Below, piece by piece: positions 22,646 to 35,221 of a stretch of 64,000 nucleotides of DNA. The first letter of the stretch is position 1, and every line of letters begins with the position of its first letter. The notes beneath the pieces are model-generated. The model had not been told where the DNA came from and ran no database searches. It saw nothing but the letters and a program-made list of their open reading frames with translations. The position numbers and the translations under genes were made by a program. This stretch comes from Piezodorus guildinii. Lineage: Eukaryota > Arthropoda > Insecta > Hemiptera > Pentatomidae. The stretch lies in NCBI GenBank assembly GCA_023052935.1, contig CM041292.1:147560439-147624438 (forward strand). Reading direction: 5' to 3'.

Positions 22646-22814
22646 TTGGGTTTCGGTTGCTGTAGTAACTAAAATGTCATCATAACCTTCTCGAGCCAAA
22701 CATGTGAGTTCAAATTAACTTTTATGCTGTCCCAACGCAATGATTCTCGAATTCCTAGTTCTGGTTGGAATAGGCAAACGAGGGGTAATAAAAAATAAAC
22801 CCTTGCTTTGCTCT

Positions 22815-22920
22815 GAATTAAGTAGGTTGTGCATTAAACACGGATAATAAATTATAGTTATAGAGAATGCGATAAATAAAGTGGTTACCAATGAGATAAA
22901 AAAAGTCAAAGATAAGTCGA
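22815..22920 (+). repeat. Short direct repeat, copy 2
   Basis: Second copy of the 22155-22260 segment; both share gtgcattaaacacggataat and gagaatgcgataaa. The pair flanks a RepC copy and may be the footprint of an insertion or a local duplication. Confidence 0.85.
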
Positions 22921-22939
22921 CCTCCTGAATCATATTTCA

Positions 22940-23420
22940 ATTAACTTAGAACATTAGAATATGCCAACATGTGCAAAGAAATTTGCGGCATTTATTATTT
23001 AGAATTACTTCAAATACTCTGATTTTATCTTTTATCTTATCTCTATCCTATTTTACTATATCTTATAATAACACTCAACTAGTTCCTGATGAACTGCTGC
23101 GATACCTAGGACTCCATATTGGAAAGCCTCTTACTTGGAATCCTCATAGAAGTTTAAAACGCCAAAAAAATTTTCACCTTTTTTTGTCTTCTGCAATGAT
23201 TACTAGACAGACGGTCAAACCTTTCTATTAACAACAAAAGGGTCATGTCATCTACATAAATGTCATTAGTCCAATCTGAAGTTGAGCATTGGGTATCCAA
23301 TCCTTATAATCCAAATTCCTTAAGTTTTCAACTTTGTCATGATTAAAAAAATGCTCCTTGTGTTACTGATTTGGTCCGAGCCAGGAGCACTTAAGAATAG
23401 TATCCCTATCATGAAAAACT
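22940..23420 (+). pseudogene. Decayed jockey-like LINE RT relic
   Basis: One frame gives PDELLRYLGLHIGKPLTWNPH, the end-of-palm motif of jockey-type RT (compare RYFGLYLDKRLT at 25130). The flanking sequence is full of stops. It is old and not functional. Confidence 0.6.
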
Positions 23421-23689
23421 CCATTCCTTAGCTACCCCACTAGTTTTTACCCTTGCTTCCTCTTCCATTGATGATCCTCCGACGCGTATGAACAGAAGGT
23501 TGTCGCAAGACCTTCTGATTTAAAACATTTTATAGAGTACTACTAATGGTTTCTCTACATATGAATCACACCTTTGTTTTATACTATATTTACATATACA
23601 AGATGTATTAATGAAAAGACAGTTAAAATTAAAAAAATATATCAATTTTTATATTATGTACATAAGGCAGAAAATTAAAATATTCTTAA

Positions 23690-23905
23690 TACGACAGACT
23701 CCCGATTATTTCTACCTATGAAACAATTTCGATTTATTGGCCAATTCATGTTTCTACCAAAGGTTTAATAAAGTAAAGAATAGATGTTACAAAGTAAACA
23801 TAATATTTTATTGCTAAATGAACATTTCGTGACATTCGGACTTCTAATTGTGAAGCTATTAACTTTAAATTGGCCAAACAGTGCTTTTTTAAAGACAAAT
23901 AACAG
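23690..23905 (+). repeat. RepB repeat, partial copy
   Basis: Shares the tail of RepB, in order: taaagtaaagaatagatgtta, aatattttattgctaa and aacagtgcttttttaa, as in 15740-15900 and 27570-27710. Confidence 0.5.
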
Positions 23906-24844
23906 CAAATTTAAATATTTATTTATTATAAATAATAATATTTATTTAGAAGTGAGATTATTTAAATATGTAATATATTAACCGAAGTACCTTAAAGGGC
24001 TCAGAAAAAGATCTGTATTATGAATAAAAACGTTAAAATTAAATGGGATTATTTCTCATTTTTGATTAATTTAATTTCTGAACAGTACAAATGTGGGTAT
24101 TTTTTTTCAGTTGTGATTATGACAGGGAAGATTAATTCCATAGGTAAAAGTAGTATGTTAACCAATATCACACATATTATCTTCAAACTTAGACATCGTA
24201 TTGCTAAAAAATGCTTCATTGCCTATCGGTAAACTTTTATAAAAGATAAGAAATTCCAGACAGTTATTGCCACAAAAGTGGTAACGAGAATGAATATTGA
24301 AAGTTTTTGTAGACTGTTCTCTCTAGATCCTGTAATCTCATCAGGCCGTCCACTTACAAAGAACAAAACGAGGTAAATCAGTAGGGACGTGGTAAAAGAA
24401 GATGAAAGCTTAATGATTTCCAAAGATAAAGAATAGAAAGAGGAAAAAAAAGATGGAGCAGAAAAAATTAATGAAATAGTCCCTTCTTTACTATAACCTG
24501 CTTCAGGGAGCAATTGTGATTTTTAAATTACATGACATCTTTACATGTTATAATTAATTTTATTAAAAAGAAATGTGTTAAGAATGGATGCATTATTATT
24601 TATCCCAATAAATAGGAGGATTATGTTTCATTAATATTCCCCTAACGAAGAAGCATTGCCATATTATCCAATAATATCAAACTATTCTACAATAAATACT
24701 TAATAAAACATAAAATATTTATTTATAAAAAAAGAAAATATATGGATGATGATTGATTGGCCTGCGTTGTTAATCAAATCCATCAAGCTCTGCAGTAAAT
24801 TAAACGAAACTTTTTAATGATAATTATGAGTAACGATTTATATT

Positions 24845-25500
24845 TAATCAGGACTACCTCATGGCATCGTGTTAGGTACAACGCTGTTTAATATAAATTT
24901 CTCTGACATCCCGGAGCACCAAGAGCCACTTACAGCAACCTTTGCCGTCGATTCAGCTATCCTCACATCCTACAGGCTTCTCGAGGACACCTGGATGACA
25001 TAGCTTGCTGAGCGAAAAAAATGGAAAATAAAAATGAATGAATCAAAGAGCCTGATCGTCACATTTTCTCTAAAACACGACTCTTGTCCTCAGGTATTTT
25101 TTAATAATATTCCAATACCAGTTTCCGAACCCAGTACGTTACGTTATTTTGGCCTTTACCTTGACAAACGACTGACAAGGGCATACCACCTCAAACGAAA
25201 AAGAAAAGCATTGAATCAACGTTATGGATTACTTTTGAGATTACTAAACAAACATTCAAAATTGTCATTCACAAAAAATCATTATTTATGAAGTATTGAT
25301 TTGCGCATAATGGTCAAAAAAAAAAAATTCAAACATCAAAATTATCCAATAATTACAACAAAAATTATTTAGGAAAATTGTAAATGCCCCTTCTTATGTA
25401 TCTAATGAGAAACCACATACTGAACTTGACATTCCTTGACACACTCTAAATTCAAATCTGCTGACTTAGAAACTTAAAACTTATCCACTGCCACAAACCC
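24845..25500 (+). pseudogene. Decayed jockey-type LINE reverse transcriptase
   Basis: Reads GLPHGIVLGTTLFNINFSDIP (RT box with PxG), a ruined catalytic box FAVDS in place of FADD, KWKIKMNESKSLIVTFSLK, STLRYFGLYLDKRLT and LLRLLNKHSKLS. There is a stop at about 25000 and further stops after 25290. The catalytic Asp pair is lost, so the copy is inactive even apart from the stops. Confidence 0.82.
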
Positions 25501-25560
25501 TTATACTATCGAGGTGCTAACCAAGAGACCTGCTATACTGATGGCCATTTGTTTTTAAAA

Positions 25561-26690
25561 TTTATTTTATAGTTTTATTTTTGCACAATATCATTGGTTA
25601 ACATATTTGGTTATTGCATAAGCAGATAGCAAATATAATTCATTGTAAAAACTCCTATAAATTAATAACTAAACCTTTTATTAAACTAACATTGTTATGG
25701 TTCATGATCAATAAAAATAAACTAGTTAAAAATTGTATTTATCATCTTTAAAAAGCTAAAATATAATCTTATTACAATCCATGTCGCTACAAAAAGAAGC
25801 GTGGTAGAAGTTTTTGCTCCACCGCGGAAAATTTCGACCTCTGGTCGGTTCTGAAAATACCTGCTAAGTCTTTTTACCTTCGTTATAAATGGAATAGGTT
25901 TTTGTCGCGACTGTAAAATCCGGTGAAAGACAAAAGTTTTTTCGGTACATGACAACTTTAGATATGTCGGCCTTATTCAACAGTGTATATCAAAACTGTG
26001 TTTTTACCTTCCTTTAATAAAAATGAAATATATAGTAAGAAAAAGTGTGGTAATCGATAAAAAATTCTTTTTTTTCTGACTTAAAGTAATAAAGTTCTGA
26101 GTAATGCTATGTAATTGATTAGTCTAGTAATAAACGAATAATCGTACAAAACTGCACATTTTTAATAACTATTTTAGTTTTTACTATTATTAAAAATCTT
26201 CTATCTGTCTATATATATATTACTATCCTAATTTCCTGACTTGTGAATAAAAGAAACGGCATAATATTTCGAATTAACAAAGTTAAATGTAATTTATAAG
26301 AATTAATTGTAAAAAATCGGAATTAACGCTATCTTATGCTTAAATGAAGATGAAACTTAAACTGTTAAACTTCTATGAGGATAAAATCTGCATAATACTC
26401 AAGACCACCTAATTTTACATCAATATAGTGTAAAATCGATAAAATGGCTTACAGAAAACCATTAGAACCGTTCGTAAATAATTGTTTGATTTTTTCACTG
26501 GAGCCATAAATATCACATGCGTTAAATTTGTTAAGCAGAATAATCAGTCTCGATATAAAATGATACCGTGACTCTTGGTTTCCGTAAATTATGTTTAAAC
26601 AACTGAACGGATTTTGATACGATTTTTACCATCATTTAAAATAAATTTTCTATAACCAAGCCATCAAAATATTTTACTGACGTATAAGTA
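25561..26690. other. Non-coding stretch
   Basis: AT-rich. Short minus-strand frames (for example 25722-25955) show no motif and no support. No repeat recognised. Confidence 0.45.
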
Positions 26691-26699
26691 ATAATATAG

Positions 26700-27720
26700 A
26701 CGTATAATATATTGTTGGAAAGCGCAAGATTTTAGAAAAGTTAATGAGCAATAAAAAAAGTTAATATAAAGTTTTGGAAGCCCATAAACTTATGAACATA
26801 TGTTATTGGTAAAGAGGTAGGTTAGAATTGTTTAATGTTTCAACCGTCGGACAGAATCATACAAGTTATATTCTCCTCTTCGCTACCCAAGATTTTATAA
26901 ACAATATTACCTACCATATTGTAACTAAATTGTTGTGATTAAAGGAGTGGCGTGGTCTAGTGGATAAAACGCTGGTCTACTTTGCTCCGGGTCCTGGTTT
27001 CGAATTCCGGTTATGACAGAATATTATTGATCGGTTATTTCGACCGAGATGGGAGTAGGGGGGAGAGGTTGAAGGGGAGACCCTAGAGTATGGAGACCCT
27101 CCTGGGGAAGAACCAGCCTCTATAAAGCGACTGAGTGTGATCTCGGAATCACCTCACTGCACGGCCGTTGGCCTAGAAACAGCACGAATCTCAATAAGTA
27201 CTGGGCTCAAGACCCTTCATGGGTTGTAGAGGTACAGGTTTTTTTATGTTATGATAAATGGTGAGTTGTTGTAAATCTATTAATCAACACTGTTACTAAT
27301 TATTTCAACTTTAAAATTACTACATACAAATATATTTTTCTCTGTAAAATAAATGGGGTTCCCATGGAAACTGAAGTACACCTTTACAATTTATTTTAAA
27401 TAGCTTATTTGAAATATAAAATGTCAATAAACCTAGTATGATATGAACCTTTGTTAATTCTATACATTTAGAAAAAAACATTGTAATGAAGTTCTCTTTA
27501 TGTGGAAAAATTAAAATTTTTGTTATCTATGCTTCACTTTAAAATAACAAACAAATAAACTGATCCAATTTAGATTTACATTTTTGCCGATGATTGAATA
27601 TAATACTGAACATATTTTCATGTTAATTCCAATTTTTTCGTTTCTATCCACTGAAACTCCGAAGCGATAAACTTTAAATCGGCCGACAGAGCTTTTTTAA
27701 ACATAAATGACACCTTATTC
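26700..27720 (+). repeat. RepB repeat, copy 2, interrupted by a SINE
   Basis: The left part starts gttggaaagcgcaagatttt and matches 15278 onward. The right part after 27260 matches the rest of that copy, including the ggaaact.aa block and acaaacaaataaac. The SINE at 26943-27260 lies between, so it inserted after RepB was in place. Confidence 0.6.
26943..27260 (+). mobile_element. tRNA-derived SINE (family S2)
   Basis: Starts aggagtggcgtggtctagtg (A-box-like, tRNA-like start) and has ggtttcgaattccgg (B-box-like) about 55 bases later. A GC-rich body follows, then gggttgtagaggtac and a T-run ending in tttttttatg. The promoter spacing and tRNA-like 5' end are clear. Degenerate 3' pieces lie at 18410-18520 and near 35645-35675. 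Confidence 0.75.
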
Positions 27721-28590
27721 AAACTGCATCCGTGTGAAGCAGAGGCAGGTCTACTGGTAAAGGTATGCATTTAAAAATTAAATTTGATTTATGGTACGAG
27801 ACTGGTAGTAGAATTAACTGATTTTTGATTTCGAAAGCGTACTTAAATTTCGCATAGTCATATTCTGCTTGGAAGGGAAGGCGAAATTGATCGGACAATT
27901 CATCAGCCTTCCTGTATCCAGTCCATCCAATCTAATCTCATTTATAAGATCCTTATTAAATGGCAAATCAACTTCTCTCTAAGGAAGTTAATATTCCCTT
28001 TGTTACAGACGAGCTTAAAATAGAAATCTGTCCTTTCATTATAAACTTCATAACGGCTTAAATCGTTTCGTCCCTAATTATTCATAATTATTTTTAGTAT
28101 CGTCAATAAGAAAAAAAAAAAAATGAAAATAACCTTGTGTACAGAAAGTATTTTAATTGAGCATTTCTTTGTGATTATGTTAACTTTAAATAACATAAAT
28201 ATTAAAAAAATTTAATGTAAAAGCATGTATAACGGATTATAGTATTTTATTTTCGACTCCCCTTTCCTTATTTAAACCTTAGTAATTCATTACTTGTCAA
28301 AACTAGAATTTTTAAACCAATTTTCCATTTTTATTTTTTGAAATATTAATGTGTCCTGATAAAGTCTTTTTAAACTACAGTTAACAATTTTTTTAATCCT
28401 TTTTTTTTTTAGTCTAGGATGAAAAAAATAAAATACGAATACAAAAGTAACGAGACCAACGTTATGAAGAATAATCTCGAATAACCTTATACTTTTGAAA
28501 AGATTCTTGTAATATTCTATAAAATAAAATATTATTATTTTTTTTATATAAACTTAAAAAAACTGGTGCCGACATTTCGGCCTGAATTAT
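27721..28590. other. Non-coding stretch
   Basis: AT-rich with A- and T-runs. No recognisable element or gene. Confidence 0.45.
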
Positions 28591-28591
28591 T

Positions 28592-28898
28592 GATGTGAGA
28601 TCGTATCGGGGTGCAGAATGCGGTTCTGATCATGAATTAGTAATCGCGAAACTTCGACAAAAACTAAATAAAAAAAAGAGAACACAGAACTATATTCGTC
28701 CCGAGAATTTTGATTTAGTTAAATTGAACAACCTCGAAATTAGAAAACAATTCGCGATAGAAGTAAAAAATCGGTTCGAAGCTTTGGAATCTTCAGACGA
28801 GGAACACAAAGATGTAAACAAATTATGGGAAGGGATCAGGGATAATATTAAAGAGGTCGGTAATTTATGTCTTGGAAAAATCGAAAATAAAAAGAACT
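28592..28898 (+). pseudogene. Internal fragment of the RTE-type LINE
   Basis: About 306 bases nearly identical (five substitutions by eye) to 2672-2978 of the RTE-type element. It encodes the end of the endonuclease (GSDHELVIAKLRQKL) and the linker toward RT. Both neighbouring RTE regions are missing and both flanks are unrelated. The frame is open and runs on into flanking sequence to 28996. It is not a usual 5'-truncated LINE copy, because the 3' end is also absent. Confidence 0.9.
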
Positions 28899-29661
28899 GT
28901 TTCAGAATTTCAAAATATGTTAATTTTGAACTAGGTGTATCTTATTCATTGTTTTTTTTTTCTTTATCAAAAATTATACGCATTGTTTGTATATAAGTAA
29001 TAATAATCAGATTACCAGGACATATAAATGTACACCATAATGGCTAAGTTTCAGCTATAACTTACGAATAGATTATATTTTTGGAGTCATTATTAAAAAA
29101 AAAAAAATCGGGGTATCCACTGTATGGAGGCTTGATGGTCACTCGGATGCTCTTCAGGACAATATAAATCTGCCACAGCCGGAATCGATCACAATACCCG
29201 GAAAGCAGAAGCATAGTGACTTCATAGTCATGTTTCGAAATACATATGTATTTACGTTTGATACCAGCAGTATAGGCAAAGTTTTTTAAATTATATATAT
29301 CTGGATGTGAATGACTATCATTTAATTTAAAAATAATGTTATGGCATTTTATTTTACAGTAATGAAGAATACTTATGTGAAATTATTTCTTTAAGCAGGA
29401 TTTATACATGTTTTTAATATTAATATTTCGATATTCTACTTTTTTTTAGGTATAAAAAACAACGAGTTCCATTATGTGACACAGCTAAAACAGGTTTTTT
29501 AATATAATATAATAAATTTAATATAAAATATAATATAAGTACACAAATATTTTTATTCATATTAGGATTAGGGATTAGGAATGATGATTAGGCGTTTTTA
29601 ACTGCGCGGTTTTTTACGCCAAATATTATTCATATTATTGTTAGTATTTTATAAATATATT
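28899..29661. other. Non-coding stretch with a possible SINE fragment
   Basis: On the minus strand around 29110-29230 a B-box-like gatcgattccgg occurs, but no A-box partner is convincing. The rest is AT-rich. Confidence 0.4.
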
Positions 29662-30543
29662 ACTTTCACTTACCTATATATGAAATATATAGTAAAGGAA
29701 AGTATTACCATCGTAAAAATGTTCGAATTCCAGTTTTCGACGGAAATACACGTTTTGGGGTCTCCTGAGTCCAAATGACCAAGTCCCGCGAAAAGGTCTG
29801 TGTGTGTGAGGTAACTCCCGGATGAAAATGAAAAGTCCTATGAAACTAAAATTTCATATTTAAGACAACTATACGTCCGTGATGTTACAGAATCTTTTTC
29901 AACAAAATCAGCTGACCGGAAGATCTACTTTGTACCATGCATTTAGCATATTTTTACGATTTTCTCAAAAACGGCACTAACGATTTTGATTAAACTCCCT
30001 ATATCGATGTAAAATTTAATAGGCTTTAATATTATGCACGTTTCATTCTGATTGAAATAGTACGACAGGCTTAAATGCCGATATTTTAAATTTTCTTCCT
30101 CTAAAGTGCCTTCTGTAGATTCTATAAAAATAACTATATTATCTTGTTAGCATTGATTATTAACAACTAAATATGCAATTTGAGCGAATTTAATAAACAA
30201 CTAGAGGAGAAAACTGAAAAAATATTTTTGTAATGCAATTTTTTGTTTTTGAACATAAGAACAGTAAAATAGATGTATAATATACCGTTGGAAAGCTAGA
30301 GATTTTAGAAAAAATATTATCTAATACACGGTATTTTAAAGGTTAATGGAGAGTGATGAAAAGACGATAAAACTAACTGAGTGTGGTTGATAAAAATATT
30401 ATAGATTATTAAATAAAGCACATGTTTCTATTGAAATAATTAATTCGTTAACAATTTATTTGTATCTTTAAATGTATCTGAAAATTCTTAAATTGATTTT
30501 AACAACGGTGGTAAGTGAAAGTCGTGGGTTGGGCGCACCAGAT
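29662..30543 (-). repeat. RepA repeat, longest copy
   Basis: On the plus strand it starts actttcacttacctatatat and ends ggtaagtgaaagt followed by cgtgggttgggcgcaccaga. So a 13-bp inverted repeat (actttcacttacc / ggtaagtgaaagt) brackets about 850 bases, with a further conserved end beyond it on one side. The interior includes a short GT run and aaaacggcactaacgatttt. No protein domain recognised. Confidence 0.75.
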
Positions 30544-31024
30544 TTTTTATATAAAAGACCACGAGTTCCATTTTGTATCACATGAAAAACAGGTTTTTTT
30601 GGTATCGAATTTTTACTATAAAGTTCACAAATATTTTTATTCGTATTATTGTTAGTATTTGATAAATATATTTTTCTTGGTGGATAAAATATTAAGTAAG
30701 GTTATATTTTTAGCTTGGCTTTTCTTCTGATTCTCAGAAGGTTGGAAATTCAGTAGATCCTTTTAAATGACCTCGCTATCCTTTGTATCATGTTTCCAAC
30801 AAAAAAAATGAAATAATAAATAACCATTAATGAGATTTTTTTTAAATGTATATTATTATGTTATATCTATAATAACATTGTTGGATTGTTTTTTCCCAGA
30901 ATAAAACTATATTTATATTTGATTAAATCATTAATTGACAAATTCCAGGATTTTAGATCTGTATGGAATACTTGTTTCAGAGTATACATAATACATTGAA
31001 AATATGCTACAAATTATTTATATT

Positions 31025-31755
31025 AGAATAGAATAGGAAAGAAACTTTATTCTGAGACAATATTCCTTAAGAATAAAATTAATGAACAAGATAAAAAAAT
31101 TTATATCTGGCCAAAACAATATATAACTAAATTACAACATTATAATCATTTAAATAACAAAAGAAATTAGAAAAAAAATAAAATAAGATGTGACAGTGAC
31201 ACCTTATGTACATATTCTAGAAATAAATAAATAAGAATTAACGTACAATATATCTTTTACATCTCATTAAAGTAGATACGAAAATCCCCTCACATTAATA
31301 GGCATAATAAAAATTAGCTTACATCGGACTGGAGAGAATGGAAGTATTGAAAGAGGAGGGATTTAAACGATGATAGGGAAGGAGCATGTCGGATGTTTGA
31401 CGGGAGAGTATTCCATAAGGAAGTGGAACGGGCTAAAAAGGAGCAATCATATTTTTTGGTTCTGTGGAAAGGAGTTTGGAGGTCAGACAGACGGGATCTT
31501 GTTTCCTGGCGATGGGTTGGGGATTTAAATACAAGAAGGCTGTAAACATACAGTGGGTGGTGGGAGTTACTGATTTGAAAGAGAAATGATCCAAGGAAAT
31601 ATTGTCTTCGAAAGGTTGGGAATAACCACTTTAACTCATCGTAAAGGTGGGATACATGCGACCGTCTCGAGGTACCGAACACAAATCTTACAAATATTAA
31701 ACTAAAACTAGAGCAACATTTTGGCACACGTCTACATCTTCCAGTGTAGTTCATA
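31025..31755 (-). mobile_element. 5'-truncated LINE, same family as 12294-13370
   Basis: The C-terminal coding part (31314 to about 31680) gives LKWLFPTFRRQYFLGSFLFQ, RQETRSRLSDL and TSLWNTLPSNIRHAPSLSSF, parallel to the family member at 12621. The 3' end near 31025 has aataaagtttctttcc in element sense. The 5' end is lost around 31690-31755. It is a separate, older or divergent insertion rather than a duplicate. Confidence 0.8.
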
Positions 31756-32910
31756 TCTCAGTGAGCCTAAGACTGATGTTATCTAGCTACAACCATCTGG
31801 TTATTTTTTTCCAAACAGTTTTCTACTTCGTGGTAACATAAATTAGGGAATCAGCCTTGGATTGTACAAAATTAATTTTTTTAAATTGACCTTATGTATT
31901 AAATAAAAACTTATAAAGTTCGAATGCCAAGTTTTATTTATAACTCTAGAATACAAACATTCATTAGAAATATATATTATCGCGCAACACAGCTAAAAAA
32001 GAACACTAAGTACTAACAACAAAATGACAAAATACGGACAAACAATTATTATACAATGCTTTATTATTTCCAAATAACAATATTACGGTATAACTGTTTA
32101 TATAGCTGTTGATATACAATTAAGTATTGAGAAAATAAATAAATAATTCGACAGAAAAGGGCATATCACCACCGCTAATGTCAAAGCGCTATACCTCTGC
32201 TAGTTCTGAACTTTTTTTTGGAATTTATTTAGTTCATAATTATGAGAAATGCATTTTATTTGAGGTTGTATGTATCTTAAAACTTAAGCCCTTAATTTTT
32301 GAGGAAGGATAATTTTTTTATTTTATTTTGGTCGATTACATTGCATTACATCAGAACACAATATTAGAACAAGAGACTTGGGTAGATAATGATGGAAAAA
32401 TTAAAAAAAGATTTACAAATTTTGTAAACAACATAGATTTCAATCAACATACTATAGATTGAAAGAAGGCAATTCAAGTTTTGTAAGATCTTGTTCTAAG
32501 ATCCTTTTGTTTGTATTTATGTATTTTCTGTGTGTTTTTAATCTTGACTTGTGTAATTATCATTATTTTTAGTTATTGTCTTTAGATAATTTTTAATTAG
32601 TGAATTTTTTTCTTTATTTTATTTTATGATATATTTTTTGTTTATATTGTAGATGAAAATAATGTAAACTAATTTTTTTGTTTAAATATAACATATATAT
32701 TACCTGTAGTTTGCCTAATAACAGGCATGGAACATGCATATTATTATCAATGAATTCTACTTCTTTGGGGATACCATTTGAGGAAAAAATATTTTTAAAA
32801 AAACATACCTTACGTGTAGTGAGCTTAAGAACAGGCATGGAACTTGTAACTATTAATTAATAAACTCTCCTACTTCAGGGATACCATAGGAGGAAAACAT
32901 ATTAAAATAT
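31756..32910. other. Non-coding stretch with a short internal repeat
   Basis: A block with aacaggcatggaac..tg and a nearby taccat..gaggaaaa occurs at about 32700-32800 and again at about 32810-32900, suggesting a roughly 110-bp tandem duplication. Otherwise no feature. Confidence 0.5.
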
Positions 32911-32913
32911 TAT

Positions 32914-32917
<4 letters not shown>

Positions 32918-32975
<58 letters not shown>

Positions 32976-33003
32976 GCCTACATATGATACATACATATTA
33001 AAC

Positions 33004-33076
<73 letters not shown>
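32918..33076. repeat. (TA)n microsatellite at the left edge of the foldback element
   Basis: Two long TA blocks separated by about 40 bases. The small open frames through it (repeated Tyr-Ile) are artefacts. Confidence 0.95.
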
Positions 33077-33079
<3 letters not shown>

Positions 33080-33086
33080 AACATAT

Positions 33087-33192
33087 TTCCAAGTCAAATT
33101 CAACCTTTTCCAAGTCAAATTCAACCTTTTCCAAGTCAAATTCAACCTTTTCCAAGTCAAATTCGACCTTTTCCATTTCAAATTCAACCTTT
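33087..33192 (-). repeat. 21-bp tandem array, left arm (5 units)
   Basis: The unit is essentially aaggttgaatttgacttgga on the minus strand, 21 bp long. Being a multiple of three, it keeps an outward reading frame encoding KVEFDLE per unit, the innermost unit reading KVEFEME. Confidence 0.95.
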
Positions 33193-33429
33193 TTGGATTT
33201 CAATAAAATAATAAAATTCAAATTAACACGATTTTATGTTTTTATGGTTATTTTAATTAAACATTATGTTTTAACCCTTGTGGCTTATTAAATTTCCCAG
33301 GGGCCTTTTTACTTATAATTAGTCACGAATATAATAATAAGTATAACCGATACTTTAATTTTTAAACGTTTTCGATACAAGGTCTGGTAGTCGGATTAGC
33401 AGGGGTTTTCGTTTTGAATTAGTTTTATA

Positions 33430-34205
33430 ATCGCGGGCGAAAATATTATCAATAGCGGTTTATTTTAACTTTTTCCTATTTATTGGATAGTAGACTCAGT
33501 AGATACGTTCCCAAAGGTTCGTTACCGATTATACTATTAATTTTAATCGCGCTCGCTCAAGTAAAGGTTTATTTTAACTTTTTCGTATTTATTGGATACA
33601 AGGCTCAGTAGCTGCGTTCCCAATAGTTCGGTACCGATTATAATATTAATTTTAATCGCGCTCGCTCAAATATGGGTTTATTATAACATTTTCGTATTTA
33701 TTAGATACTAGGCACAGTTTTTGCGTTCCCAAAGGTTCGTTACCGATTACATTATTAATTTTAATCGCGCTCGCTCAAATATGGGTTTATTATAACTTTG
33801 TCGTATTTATTGGACACTAGGCACAGTAGCTGCGTTACCAATAGTTCGGTACCGATTATAATATTAATTTTAATCGCGCTCGCGCAAATATGGGTTTATT
33901 ATAAGTTTTTCTTATTTATTCACTATTAGGCTCAGCTGCTGCGTTGCGGGGGGTTCTAACCTTCTACGCGCTCGCTCAAGAAGAAATTAATTTTAACTTA
34001 TTTAATTATTTACGTATTTATTGGCTACTAGGCGCAGTATCTGCATTCCCGAAGGTTCTTTACCGATAATACTATTAACTGTAAATGCGCTCGCTCAAGA
34101 AGAGGTTTATTTTAACTTGTTCGTATTTATTGCATACTAGACTCAGTCCCTGCGTAACCAAGGACTTGTTACAGATTATACTATTAATTTTAATTACGCT
34201 AACTC
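33430..34205 (+). repeat. About 108-bp tandem array, left arm
   Basis: Units contain taatcgcgctcgctcaa, a run to tatttattgga, and gcgttcccaaaggttcg. Roughly seven units, spaced 105-115 bases; the inner two or three are diverged. Confidence 0.92.
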
Positions 34206-34399
34206 AAGTAGAGGTTCATCAAATAAAAATGGACGTATAAAATCGTCCTGTTTAGCTGATTATTATCAAACTCCAAAATATTAACAAAAAAACACGAAAT
34301 AAACATACATTAGACCAACTGACATTAAAATTAACACATTCACTAACTAAACCCTCCAAAACACAAATACAGAAATTAGCATAGGAAAGAAACACGAAG

Positions 34400-34975
34400 T
34401 TATAATAAACCCATATTTGAGCGAGCGCGATTAAAATTAATATTATAATCGGTAACGAACCTTTGGGAACGCAGCTACTGTGCCTAGTGTCCAATAAATA
34501 CGAAAAAGTTATAATAAACCCATATTTCAGCGAGCGCGATTAAAATTAATATTATAATCGGTAACGAACCTTTGGGAACGCAGCTACTGAGCCTTGTATC
34601 CAATAAATACGAAAAAGTTATAATAAACCCATATTTGAGCGAGCGTGATTAAAATTAATATTATAATCGGTAACGAACCTTTGGGAACGCAGCTACTGTG
34701 CCTAATATCCAATAAATACGAAAAAGTTATAATAAACCCATATTTGAGCGAGCGCGATTAAAATCAATATTATAATCGGTACCGAACTATTGGGAACGGA
34801 GCTACTGAGCCTTGTATCCAATAAATACGAAAAAGTTAAAATAAACCTTTACTTGAGCGAGCGCGATTAAAATTAATAGTATAATCGGTAACGAACCTTT
34901 GGGAACGTATCTACTGAGCCTTGTATCCAATAAATACGAAAAAGTTAAAATAAACCGCTATTGATAATATTTTCG
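34400..34975 (-). repeat. About 108-bp tandem array, right arm
   Basis: Inverted copies of the left-arm unit (ttgagcgagcgcgattaaaa), about five, more uniform than those on the left. The most similar units face the loop, suggesting recent local homogenisation. Confidence 0.92.
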
Positions 34976-35221
34976 CCCGCGATTATAAAACTAATTCAAA
35001 ACGAAAACCCCTGCTAATCCGACTACCAGACCTTGTATCGAAAACGTTTAAAAATTAAAGTATCGGTTATACTTATTATTATATTCGTGACTAATTATAA
35101 GTAAAAAGGCCCCTGGGAAATTTAATAAGCCACAAGGGTTAAAAACATAATGTTTAATTAAAATAACCATAAAAACATAAAATCGTGTTAATTTGATTTT
35201 TATTATTTTATTGAAATCGAA

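Noticed and set aside
32910..33221. Open frame running through TA repeats (Tyr-Ile repeats) fused to the heptad repeat
   Set aside because: The TA microsatellite has no stop in that frame; only the heptad part is of interest, and that as a repeat by-product.
34252..34494. Minus-strand frame of 80 codons in the foldback loop
   Set aside because: Half of it lies in the 108-bp array; hydrophobic low-complexity residues with no motif.
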